Origin: Fimousia sp045616445
GTDB lineage: Bacteria; Bacillota; Clostridia; Lachnospirales; Lachnospiraceae
DNA: 14,103 nucleotides
Direction: 5' to 3'
Assembly (NCBI GenBank): GCA_045616445.1
Contig: JAZLGR010000007.1
Span: forward strand, 1 to 14,103
Shown piece by piece: positions 6,853 through 13,030 of the stretch. The stretch's first letter is position 1, and every line of letters starts with the position of its first letter. Position numbers and translations under genes: made by a program. The notes below the pieces were generated by a model that saw only the letters and a list, made by a program, of their open reading frames with translations, had not been told where the DNA came from and made no database searches.

Positions 6853-7770
6853 TTAGTACTGGTTTGGTTCTCCTAATTTTGCAGGTAAAGGAAGGAAGAA
6901 TCGCTTCTGCAGCCATGCGTCACAAAGAGAACACCATTTGCTCGCATCTGGCAGGATCATGTCGCAGGCTTCTGCAGTTGTCATATCGGAAAGTGCGGTT
7001 CCGTGAGGCCCCTCTTCAAAGATATGAAGATCGAATGGAACATTCTTCTCGGCCAATGCGATTGCCATCATCATGCTGTGCTGCACCGGAACGATGGCGT
7101 CTTCAGAGGTTGCCCAGATAAACATCGGTGGCGTATGCTCGTCCACATTGCGGTTTGGGCTGACTTCCTCCAATAATTCTCTGGACGGACCCTTGCCTAC
7201 AAGGGCGATGGAAATCGCATCGTCCTTACAGCCATTCTGCTCATAACTCCACAACATATCAAATACCGTATATCCCAAAATACATGCTGCAACCTTAAAA
7301 TCTTCCATCGGTCTTTTAAAATAATCGGAAAGCACAGGCTTATGCCAGTTTGTTCCATAGGTTGCACACAGGTGGCCACCTGCAGAAAAGCCACAAACTG
7401 CGATTCTGTTCGGGTCAACCAGCCATTCCTCTGCATGATCCTTTAACATAAGAACAGCTGCGCCAAGATCACACATGGCATTTGGATATAAGCTTTCTTC
7501 TCGTACCGGCATGGTTTCCGGTATCATCTCAAGGGCATCTCTGCCATATACGGAATAATCAAGCACGAAGGCATGATATCCCATTCTCATAAAGGCCAGT
7601 GCAACCGGTTCCCCTTCACGATCAGAAGTCAGCCAGTAGCCTCCTCCCGGGCAAATGATTACCGCTGGTCTTTTTCTACCATTTAAAATTTCAAAGGAAT
7701 CGTCGATTACATAGGTGGTGAGTGTGACATCTTCACGTCCTTCTCTCAAATAAATCGTTTCGTGTCTCAT
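6853..7770 (-). CDS. Alpha/beta hydrolase, esterase/acetylxylan-esterase type
   Basis: Predicted cytoplasmic carboxylester hydrolase of 305 residues with no signal peptide. The oxyanion-hole motif PGGGY is at 41-45 and the nucleophile elbow GFSAGGH at 127-133 (S129). The acid is likely D224 in ATSEDAIVP, and the base H256 in EEGPHGT, so the triad is complete. The layout matches the BD-FAE-like/endo-xylanase-associated esterases that remove acetyl or feruloyl groups from plant oligosaccharides, but substrate cannot be assigned. AAAGGA precedes the ATG. No promoter is evident in the 95-base gap upstream, so it is probably co-transcribed with the Rossmann-domain gene and ends at the shared terminator. 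Confidence 0.88.
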   Translation of the reverse strand: MRHETIYLREGREDVTLTTYVIDDSFEILNGRKRPAVIICPGGGYWLTSDREGEPVALAFMRMGYHAFVLDYSVYGRDALEMIPETMPVREESLYPNAMCDLGAAVLMLKDHAEEWLVDPNRIAVCGFSAGGHLCATYGTNWHKPVLSDYFKRPMEDFKVAACILGYTVFDMLWSYEQNGCKDDAISIALVGKGPSRELLEEVSPNRNVDEHTPPMFIWATSEDAIVPVQHSMMMAIALAEKNVPFDLHIFEEGPHGTALSDMTTAEACDMILPDASKWCSLCDAWLQKRFFLPLPAKLGEPNQY

Positions 7771-7825
7771 GGCGTATCCTTTCTCTTCGACTCATCCTAA
7801 GAATGGGGATTGGGTTAGGAATTAT

Positions 7826-7877
7826 TTAGGATTCCTTAAAATCATTTAAGATCCCTTGAAACCCCTTAGGATTCCTT
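7826..7877. repeat. Three copies of a 12-bp motif at exact 20-bp intervals
   Basis: TTAGGATTCCTT (7826-7837), TTAAGATCCCTT (7846-7857) and TTAGGATTCCTT (7866-7877) begin exactly 20 bp apart. A partial TTAGGAATT follows at 7815. Each core (AGGAtTCCT) is a near palindrome. The rightmost copy contains the stop codon of the upstream gene. This could be a small tandem duplication or a helically phased protein-binding array. Confidence 0.75.
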
Positions 7878-8219
7878 GCAGAAATAATGGATTTCTCCAT
7901 TCTCGCTTAAAATCTTCTTTGCCATATCCATGGAGTAGCGGATGGTTTCGAATACGTATACATCGTCATAACCTGTTCCGTCGGATAAATCGAATAAATA
8001 TTCTTTTGTATTTTTCTGATCACTGGTGTCTACATACATTAATAATACACCACGTTCTACTGCGTAATCAATTGGGAACATCTTCTTTGCACGATCTAAG
8101 CTCTCTTCTCTTGTGTCTGCTACGATGAGCATGTTAGGTTTGTTCTCTCCATTCAATAAACGGTCAATGGTTCCAAGTTCACTATGTCCACAACATGTTA
8201 ATACGATACTCTTACTCAT
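7866..8219 (-). CDS. Stand-alone Rossmann-domain protein, fragment of a sorbose-1-phosphate-reductase-like zinc dehydrogenase
   Basis: A 117-residue protein that appears to be only the central nucleotide-binding core of medium-chain dehydrogenases of the L-sorbose-1-phosphate-reductase type. Recognisable blocks are NMLIVADTREESLDRAKKMFPI (29-50) and GTGYDDVYVFETIR (81-94); the latter is close to the GYDDVFVFAP block I recall from that family. The glycine-rich loop is degenerate (TCCGHSELG, 8-16), and the GroES-like zinc-binding domain and C-terminal part are missing. The start at 8219 has AAGGAG upstream; an in-frame ATG at 8288 lies in the operator and is unlikely. Codon use is the highly-expressed type. 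Strong regulated promoter upstream, esterase downstream. It may be a functional domain protein or a decaying remnant; it is not interrupted. Confidence 0.7.
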   Translation of the reverse strand: MSKSIVLTCCGHSELGTIDRLLNGENKPNMLIVADTREESLDRAKKMFPIDYAVERGVLLMYVDTSDQKNTKEYLFDLSDGTGYDDVYVFETIRYSMDMAKKILSENGEIHYFCKES

Positions 8220-8274
8220 AATTCTCTTCTCCTTGCTAAAAATCAATTCCTTGTTCACTTCGTTTTGCTTATGG

Positions 8275-8301
8275 CATAAGTATACCACTGGTATACTTAT
8301 G
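8275..8301. promoter_or_regulatory. 27-bp perfect palindromic operator over the promoter of the Rossmann-domain gene
   Basis: Arms of 13 bases (CATAAGTATACCA and its complement) flank a central C at 8288. It covers the -10 box and the whole spacer, a classic repressor position. A second site with the same core (ACCAgTGGTATA) is centred at 8323. The TATACCA-N-TGGTATA pattern resembles operators of GntR-family regulators; no such gene is in the window. Confidence 0.8.
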
Positions 8302-8307
8302 TGTCAA
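8279..8307 (-). promoter_or_regulatory. Promoter of the Rossmann-domain/esterase operon
   Basis: On the minus strand a consensus TTGACA (8302-8307), a 17-base spacer and TATACT (8279-8284). The predicted start is near 8272, giving a leader of about 50 bases before the ATG at 8219. Confidence 0.87.
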
Positions 8308-8317
8308 GATTAATATT

Positions 8318-8334
8318 TACCAGTGGTATACCAT
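8318..8334. promoter_or_regulatory. Second operator-like site upstream of the -35 box
   Basis: TTACCAGTGGTATACCA carries the ACCA-N-TGGT core centred at 8323, 35 bp from the core of the main palindrome, plus a perfect TGGTATACCA (8324-8333). Binding at both sites by one regulator is inferred. Confidence 0.55.
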
Positions 8335-8363
8335 TAGTTAAGCGAACACTCCAGAAGAGTGGA

Positions 8364-8701
8364 TTGGGTGTACATGACATTAGAGATATAAGTTGCACCC
8401 ACAGTTTGGTACAGCGATCTCAAAATTTATTGATTGTGCCCACGTTTTTGAGGTGTTTTGGCGACAAAAAAAGATTTTTCAAGTTTTGTCGCCAAGAATT
8501 CTCGTTTTTGTGGGTGTACGACATTGAAAAAAGCAAGTTTGTATCCAAAGCGGCAGAAAACGACTTTCTTTTTAGGCCATTTGGCTGCGAAATCGTAGAT
8601 TGTTGGGTGCAAGCACATCGAAAGATGCTTGTTGCACCCAAGCGACATTTTACTTGTCCCCTACCAGTGCAGCATTACGAGGAAATTGCATCGCAATTTC
8701 C
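8364..8701. repeat. Gene-free stretch holding a cluster of inverted repeats
   Basis: Bases 8335-8719 hold no credible gene. They hold three related units beginning (T)TGGGTG and running through ACAT...AAG/TTG: 8364-8401 (ends TTGCACCCA), 8511-8547, and 8603-8641. The last has perfect 10-base arms TTGGGTGCAA / TTGCACCCAA enclosing CATC-GAAA-GATG, a GNRA-capped hairpin. Between the first two lies a perfect 12-bp inverted repeat TTGGCGACAAAA (8458-8469) / TTTTGTCGCCAA (8484-8495). A further GGAAATTGC / GCAATTTCC hairpin spans 8681-8701. This looks like degenerate repetitive-element DNA or structured RNA. Confidence 0.7.
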
Positions 8702-8719
8702 TGTATATATAAAAAAAGA

Positions 8720-8749
8720 AACCCTCCGGTTATCTCTAACCGAAGGGTT
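8720..8749 (-). terminator. Terminator of the rpsF-ssb-rpsR operon
   Basis: A 13-bp stem with one mismatch (AACCCTCCGGTTA, 8720-8732, with 8737-8749) and a 4-base loop. On the minus strand it is followed by TTTCTTTTTTT. It lies 35 bases after the rpsR stop. Confidence 0.92.
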
Positions 8750-8783
8750 ATATCTTTTGTGATTATCTAATGATACGACTGAA

Positions 8784-9035
8784 TTATTCAGCTACGTATG
8801 GCATTAAGGATAAGTGACGAGCACGTTTGATTGCTACTGTAAGAGCTCTCTGGTGCTTAGCACATGTACCTGTAATACGACGAGGTAAGATTTTACCTCT
8901 TTCAGATACGTATCTCTTTAATTTGTTTGTATCTTTGTAATCGATTACTGCATTCTTGTCTACGCAGAAAATACAAACTTTACGTCTTCTTCTTCCGCCG
9001 CGTCTTCTTGCGCCGTCGCCTCTATTGTAAGCCAT
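8784..9035 (-). CDS. rpsR: 30S ribosomal protein S18
   Basis: S18 binds the platform of the small subunit as a partner of S6. The 83-residue protein has a basic N-terminus (ARRRGGRRRRK) followed by the conserved core YKDTNKLKRYVSERGKILPRRITGTCAKHQR and the C-terminal AIKRARHLSLMPY. It keeps C21-x2-C24 and C58-x2-H61, a potential zinc site, so it belongs to the cysteine-containing form. AGGAGGTAA precedes the ATG. Third gene of the S6-SSB-S18 operon, 20 bases after ssb. Confidence 0.97.
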   Translation of the reverse strand: MAYNRGDGARRRGGRRRRKVCIFCVDKNAVIDYKDTNKLKRYVSERGKILPRRITGTCAKHQRALTVAIKRARHLSLMPYVAE

Positions 9036-9055
9036 TGATATTACCTCCTAAAATC

Positions 9056-9556
9056 TTAACTGAATGGTAACTCTTCTTCGATTCCGTCCGGAATGCTCAT
9101 GAAACCGTCACCTGCTGCTGCGCTTGGTGCTGGTTTGCCAGCTGGTTCAAAACCACCAAAGTTGCCACCGCCATTGTAGTTACCTGCTCCACCAAAGTTG
9201 TTGCCCTGGTTAGATGCCTGGTACTGATTCTGGGATGCTTTGCTTTCAGCAAATTCCTGTTCTTCTACAATTACGTCTGTTGTGTAAACTCTGTTTCCGT
9301 CTTTACCGATATAGCTACCTGTCTGAATTCTACCTGTGATGGCGATTTTAGTACCCTGTTTTAAGTACTTTTCAGCAAATTCACCCTGTCTGCCAAAAGC
9401 AACACAGCTGATGAAATCCGCATCTGGTTCGCCTTCTCTTCTGAATCGTCGATCTACTGCAAGTGTATATCTTGCAACTGCCATTGGTCTGTCTCCCTGA
9501 GAGTATCTTACGTTAGGATCTCTTGTGAGACGTCCCATTAATACGACTTTATTCAT
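9056..9556 (-). CDS. ssb: Single-stranded DNA-binding protein
   Basis: Binds single-stranded DNA in replication, repair and recombination and recruits partners through its C-terminal tip. The OB fold covers 1-105, beginning MNKVVLMGRLTRDPNVRY and including DFISCVAFGRQGEFAEKYLKQG. A Gln/Asn/Gly-rich linker (108-150) and an acidic tail (PDGIEEELPFS) follow. The tail ends in an extra Ser after the usual Pro-Phe. AAAGGAGG lies before the ATG. Position between rpsF and rpsR marks it as the essential housekeeping SSB. Confidence 0.97.
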   Translation of the reverse strand: MNKVVLMGRLTRDPNVRYSQGDRPMAVARYTLAVDRRFRREGEPDADFISCVAFGRQGEFAEKYLKQGTKIAITGRIQTGSYIGKDGNRVYTTDVIVEEQEFAESKASQNQYQASNQGNNFGGAGNYNGGGNFGGFEPAGKPAPSAAAGDGFMSIPDGIEEELPFS

Positions 9557-9574
9557 GTGGATTCCTCCTTTGTC

Positions 9575-9862
9575 TTATGCTTCCTGTTTTAAGCATAAGA
9601 AACGCAGTACGTTTTCGTTAATACGAAGTCTAGCTTCTAATTCAGCTGGTACTGTTGTAGCTGCGTCGAACTGGATGAAGTAGTAATATCCTTCTTTCAT
9701 CTTCTGAATTTCGTAAGCTAATTTTTTCTTACCCCATTCATCAACGTTAGTGATTACTCCGTTATAACCTTCGATCATAGCTTTGATCTTGCCTACAACT
9801 TCTGCTCTAGCGTCGTCTTCGATCTTTGCGTTTACAACTAATGCTAATTCATATTTGCTCAT
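9575..9862 (-). CDS. rpsF: 30S ribosomal protein S6
   Basis: S6 pairs with S18 on the small-subunit platform. I place the start at 9862 (MSKYELALVVNAKIEDD), giving 95 residues, the usual S6 length. AAGGAGGTG lies just upstream, whereas the in-frame ATG at 9913 would add 17 residues (MLIHKRDGPYRPEGGAT) that translate the leader. Conserved blocks include DEWGKKKLAYEIQKMKEGYYYFIQFDA and the C-terminal LRINENVLRFL. First gene of the operon, 18 bases before ssb. Confidence 0.96.
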   Translation of the reverse strand: MSKYELALVVNAKIEDDARAEVVGKIKAMIEGYNGVITNVDEWGKKKLAYEIQKMKEGYYYFIQFDAATTVPAELEARLRINENVLRFLCLKQEA

Positions 9863-9940
9863 AGTTGCACCTCCTTCTGGTCTGTATGGCCCATCCCTCT
9901 TGTGAATGAGCAAGGAATTAATATGTTATCACAATTTCAG

Positions 9941-9969
9941 ATTTTAGCATATGAAAAATGCTTTTTCAA
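9941..9969 (-). promoter_or_regulatory. Promoter of the rpsF-ssb-rpsR operon
   Basis: On the minus strand TTGAAA (9964-9969), a 17-base spacer and TAAAAT (9941-9946). The start near 9934 gives a leader of about 72 bases. In many bacteria the S6:S18 complex represses this operon through a leader hairpin with a CCG element; I see a weak CCTTG/CAAG-type hairpin but no CCG in this leader. Confidence 0.78.
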
Positions 9970-9991
9970 GTATTTTTTTTGGAACAAATGG

Positions 9992-11110
9992 CTAGTTTAA
10001 GCCATCTACATATACTGCTTCCAAATCATAATCTTCACTGACAATCAGGAAATCTGCAGCCTTTCCAGGTGCAATAGACCCAACCTGATCATCCACACCA
10101 ATGGACTTCGCAGCATTCCTTGTTGCTGCAAGAATCGCCCATTCTTCAGGAACGCCAAACTCCATGGCTTTCTTCATACATTCAAATAAATTGGTTGTAG
10201 AGCCTGCGATGGTTCCGTCAAGAAGTGTTCCCTTACCATCCTTAACGATAAATGGCTGTCCGCCAAATTCATACATGCCGTCTGCCACCCCTGTCGCAGA
10301 AAGGGAATCACTAATCAGCACCATACGTTCCGGTCCCACATGGTCAAACATCATCTTAATCACTGCCGAATGGATATGCACGCCGTCACTGATAATTTCA
10401 ATCATGGCATGATCATCTTCCATGGCTGCCACAATCAGTCCCGGATCACGGTGATTGATCGGCATCATCGCATTAAAACAATGGGTTACATGGTCTGCCC
10501 CAGCCGCAAATGCCTCCTTGGCTGTATCATAGTCAGAGCAGGTATGTCCCATTGAAAGGTGCACCTCACTATGCATCTCTCTAATAAAAGCCAGATTATC
10601 CGCTTCTTCCGGCGCCATGGTCATCACCTTGATCATGCCACCTGCTGCCTTCTGACATTCTTCAAAGAATGTTCTGCTGGCTGGCTTGATATGAATCTCA
10701 TTCTGTGCCCCCTTCTTGGCCGGTGCGATAAATGGTCCTTCCATATGGATCCCTGCAATCTTCGCCAGTTTTTTGCTCTTGTCAATCTGGAAAATGGTTG
10801 GGAAGATGGTACAAAGCTCTTCCTTGGATACAGTCATGGATGTTGGACAATAGGATGTAATACCATGTTCACGTTCATACGCAAGGATTGCTTCTAATCC
10901 TTCCGGAGATGCGTCTCCAAAGTCATGTCCTGCTGCACCGTGGCTATGTACGTCCACCATGCCAGGGATAATCTTCTTCCCTGTCGCATCCACAACGCTC
11001 TGCTCTGTCACTTCCTCTGCAGAAGCCACAAAACAGCCTCCTTCTATATATAATTCTTTTTCTTCAAATCTGCCTTCTTCGGTAAATACCAGCCCACCGC
11101 GAATAATCAT
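9992..11110 (-). CDS. nagA: N-acetylglucosamine-6-phosphate deacetylase
   Basis: Converts GlcNAc-6-phosphate to glucosamine-6-phosphate plus acetate, a cytoplasmic step in amino-sugar use and wall recycling. The 372-residue amidohydrolase has H55-x-H57 (DVHSHGAAG), the metal ligand E124 in HMEGPFIAP, H189 in SMGHT, H210 in THCFNAM, H246 in SDGVHIH, catalytic D268 in LISDS and the C-terminal GSIAPGKAADFLIV. The start is separated from the nagB stop by one base, so translation is probably coupled; the ribosome binding site inside nagB (AAGGGA) is weak and distant. Only a weak 6-bp stem without a T run follows, so some readthrough into rpsF is possible. Confidence 0.96.
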   Translation of the reverse strand: MIIRGGLVFTEEGRFEEKELYIEGGCFVASAEEVTEQSVVDATGKKIIPGMVDVHSHGAAGHDFGDASPEGLEAILAYEREHGITSYCPTSMTVSKEELCTIFPTIFQIDKSKKLAKIAGIHMEGPFIAPAKKGAQNEIHIKPASRTFFEECQKAAGGMIKVMTMAPEEADNLAFIREMHSEVHLSMGHTCSDYDTAKEAFAAGADHVTHCFNAMMPINHRDPGLIVAAMEDDHAMIEIISDGVHIHSAVIKMMFDHVGPERMVLISDSLSATGVADGMYEFGGQPFIVKDGKGTLLDGTIAGSTTNLFECMKKAMEFGVPEEWAILAATRNAAKSIGVDDQVGSIAPGKAADFLIVSEDYDLEAVYVDGLN

Positions 11111-11111
11111 A

Positions 11112-11855
11112 TTACATAAGTCCCTTCTCTTTGATCACGCTTAATGCATCTTCATCTGCGTAGATTACCACGTTCTTATGAAGCTGAAGGATACTTCCCT
11201 GCACTCTCGGACAAATGCTTCCGTAAATCACTTCATATAATGCCTGTGCTTTACGGGTTCCGGAAACGGCAAGTACTACCTTCTTCGCATCTAAAATATT
11301 GCCTACACCCATAGAATATGCCTGTTTTGGCACATCGTCAATGGTTTCAAAAAATCTTGCATTGGCTTCGATGGTGCCCGGTGTTAAATCTACAAGGTGA
11401 GTACCCTTGATGAAGGATTCGCCAGGTTCATTAAAGCCGATATGACCATTACCACCAAGGCCTAATAACTGAACATCTATGCCACCAAGCTTTCTGATAT
11501 TCGCTTCATGTTCTTCGCATGCTTCTTCCGGTGTTGCTGCCAGACCATTTGGTACGTAGGTATTGGCCTTATCAATATTGACATGGTCAAATAAATGTTT
11601 ATTCATAAAGTAACGGTACCCCTGATCATCATCCGGGCCAAGTCCTACATATTCATCTAAGTTTACTGTGCTTACTTTAGAGAAGTCTACTTCCCCTGCT
11701 TTGTAAGCTTCTACCATATATTTATAACAGCCTTCTGGCGTGGAACCAGTTGCAAGACCTAATACTGCAGATGGATTCTCCTTTACCACTGTTAAAAGAT
11801 CCTGTGCCACATGTTTACTCATATCTTCATAGTTTTTACAACAAATTAACTGCAT
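11112..11855 (-). CDS. nagB: Glucosamine-6-phosphate deaminase
   Basis: Converts glucosamine-6-phosphate to fructose-6-phosphate and ammonia, feeding amino sugars into glycolysis. The 247-residue length suits the compact Gram-positive form. LGLATGSTPEG (32-42) binds the phosphate. NLDEY (65-69) holds the catalytic Asp. GLGGNGHIGFNEPG (132-145) holds the catalytic His and Glu. GGAGGTAAC precedes the ATG. First gene of the nagBA operon, under a promoter covered by RpiR-type sites. Confidence 0.97.
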   Translation of the reverse strand: MQLICCKNYEDMSKHVAQDLLTVVKENPSAVLGLATGSTPEGCYKYMVEAYKAGEVDFSKVSTVNLDEYVGLGPDDDQGYRYFMNKHLFDHVNIDKANTYVPNGLAATPEEACEEHEANIRKLGGIDVQLLGLGGNGHIGFNEPGESFIKGTHLVDLTPGTIEANARFFETIDDVPKQAYSMGVGNILDAKKVVLAVSGTRKAQALYEVIYGSICPRVQGSILQLHKNVVIYADEDALSVIKEKGLM

Positions 11856-11902
11856 ACTGTTACCTCCATATTATACAAATGTTTCATTCTCTCCTGGTTT
11901 GT

Positions 11903-11919
11903 GTGAAATTTTATTTCAC
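11903..11919. promoter_or_regulatory. RpiR-type operator site 1, at the nagB transcription start
   Basis: GTGAAAT-ttt-ATTTCAC is a perfect inverted repeat overlapping the predicted nagB start at about 11917. It matches the TGAAAT-N3-ATTTCA pattern expected for RpiR/MurR-family regulators. Confidence 0.8.
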
Positions 11920-11923
11920 TTAC

Positions 11924-11952
11924 ACTATAGCATATATGTAATTTTATTTCAA
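11924..11952 (-). promoter_or_regulatory. Promoter of nagBA
   Basis: On the minus strand TTGAAA (11947-11952), a 17-base spacer and TATAGT (11924-11929). The leader is about 62 bases. Operators lie over both the -35 box and the start site. Confidence 0.83.
11937..11951. promoter_or_regulatory. RpiR-type operator site 2 (degenerate), over the nagB -35 box
   Basis: TGTAAT-ttt-ATTTCA differs from the perfect repeat by one base. It is centred 33 bp from each of the two flanking sites. Confidence 0.6.
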
Positions 11953-11969
11953 TAGTATTTTACAAATTA

Positions 11970-11984
11970 TGAAATAAAATTTCA
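11970..11984. promoter_or_regulatory. RpiR-type operator site 3, upstream of the regulator promoter
   Basis: TGAAAT-aaa-ATTTCA is a perfect inverted repeat ending 8 bases before the -35 box of the regulator gene. That position allows either autoregulation or cooperative binding with the nagB-side sites. Confidence 0.78.
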
Positions 11985-11992
11985 CACCTTCC

Positions 11993-12021
11993 TTGTTTTC
12001 TGAAATGCCATACCGTATAAT
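11993..12021 (+). promoter_or_regulatory. Promoter of the RpiR-family regulator gene
   Basis: TTGTTT (11993-11998), a 17-base spacer and a perfect TATAAT (12016-12021). The predicted start is near 12028, and ACAGGAGGA precedes the ATG at 12067. Confidence 0.72.
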
Positions 12022-12066
12022 TTATCTTATAATTAAGAAGACCTTACATCCACAGGAGGACAGCTC

Positions 12067-12933
12067 ATGTCTAAATTACTCTCAAGAATCGAAACTTCTC
12101 TTCCATTCCTGTCAGATACTGACAAGCGACTGGCATTTTATATAATGAAATATCCTGCAGACGTGGTTTCCATGTCCACCAAAACCCTGGCAAATAAAAG
12201 CGAAGTCAGCGAAGCAGCTGTCATCCGCTTTGCCAAGAAATTAGATATGGACGGGTATACCGATCTGAAACTTCAGTTATCTGCTGACCTTGCTACAGAC
12301 AAGAATTTCCCAACACCTACCGATATTAAAAACACAGACAGTACCCATGATATCTTTGAAAAGCTGGCTGCATTTACTGTTGCATCCATCGAGAGTACTG
12401 CCAAAACCTTAGATCCTGAATCCTTGGAGCAGGCAGTAGATCTCATCGATCAGGCTGCCCGCAACGGAAAGAAGATCTATCTGAACGGTCTTGGAACCAG
12501 CTCCATTCTTGCCAAAGAGATGCAGGTAAAGCTGATGAGACTGGGCATCCAGTCCATCTTTTATGACGATCCGCATCTGCGCCTGGAATCTCTGACGCTG
12601 ATTGGCAAGGGAGACGTATTCATTTGCTTTACTGCGCTTGGGAAATCCGAGGCCAACCAGCAGTATATTAAACTGGCAAAGGACCGCGGCGCTGACATTC
12701 TTCTTATTACCCAGTTTGGCAACCATAAACTGGCAGAGAAAGCGACGGTGACGCTGTATACTTCCATTACGGAGAATAATTTGAGACTTATTTCCCAGAC
12801 TTCCTTTACGGTGCAGTCCATCATCATCGATGCGCTGTTCATGGGCCTTGCCATGAAGGATTACGCCAAAATCCAGCAGGAAGTTGCCGAGACCAAGGCT
12901 ATTTTTGCGGATATGGGGTACTACACGACCTAA
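12067..12933 (+). CDS. MurR/RpiR-family transcriptional regulator (SIS domain), likely amino-sugar responsive
   Basis: A 288-residue regulator with the family's two-domain layout. The N-terminal HTH_6 domain (1-77) contains the helix-turn-helix at about 37-57 (STKTLANKSEVSEAAVIRFAKKL). A SIS sugar-phosphate-binding domain (about 128-262) carries LNGLGTSSILAKEM (139-152) and ICFTALGKSE (186-195). The second loop normally reads SxSGxT, so TALGKS is a variant that may tune ligand choice. AGGAGGA precedes the ATG. Divergence from nagBA and shared TGAAAT/ATTTCA sites indicate control of nagBA, probably sensing GlcNAc-6-P or GlcN-6-P (inference). Confidence 0.93.
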   Translation: MSKLLSRIETSLPFLSDTDKRLAFYIMKYPADVVSMSTKTLANKSEVSEAAVIRFAKKLDMDGYTDLKLQLSADLATDKNFPTPTDIKNTDSTHDIFEKLAAFTVASIESTAKTLDPESLEQAVDLIDQAARNGKKIYLNGLGTSSILAKEMQVKLMRLGIQSIFYDDPHLRLESLTLIGKGDVFICFTALGKSEANQQYIKLAKDRGADILLITQFGNHKLAEKATVTLYTSITENNLRLISQTSFTVQSIIIDALFMGLAMKDYAKIQQEVAETKAIFADMGYYTT

Positions 12934-12960
12934 ATTGTTATAATTTCATATACAAATGAC

Positions 12961-12987
12961 AAAAGAGAGCTTTGATCGCTCTCTTTT
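12961..12987. terminator. Terminator after the RpiR-family regulator
   Basis: A 10-bp stem AAAAGAGAGC (12961-12970) with GCTCTCTTTT (12978-12987), a 7-base loop and a TTTTTT run on the plus strand. The minus strand has a shorter T run, so it may also end the DUF975 gene, whose stop is at 13031. Confidence 0.9.
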
Positions 12988-13030
12988 TTCGTGTGTTACT
13001 TTATTCTGTGTTGTCTTTATTTTACAGGTT

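Noticed and set aside
8681..8701. Possible second terminator after rpsR
   Set aside because: The 9-bp stem is not followed by a T run on either strand in the right place; the hairpin at 8720-8749 explains termination.
8301..8762. A 153-codon open frame on the plus strand
   Set aside because: It starts inside the divergent promoter's -35 box, lacks a ribosome binding site, runs through several palindromes and the rpsR terminator, and its translation resembles no family I know.
9863..9934. Canonical S6:S18-binding leader RNA
   Set aside because: The leader has a weak stem but no CCG element and I could not build the known secondary structure.
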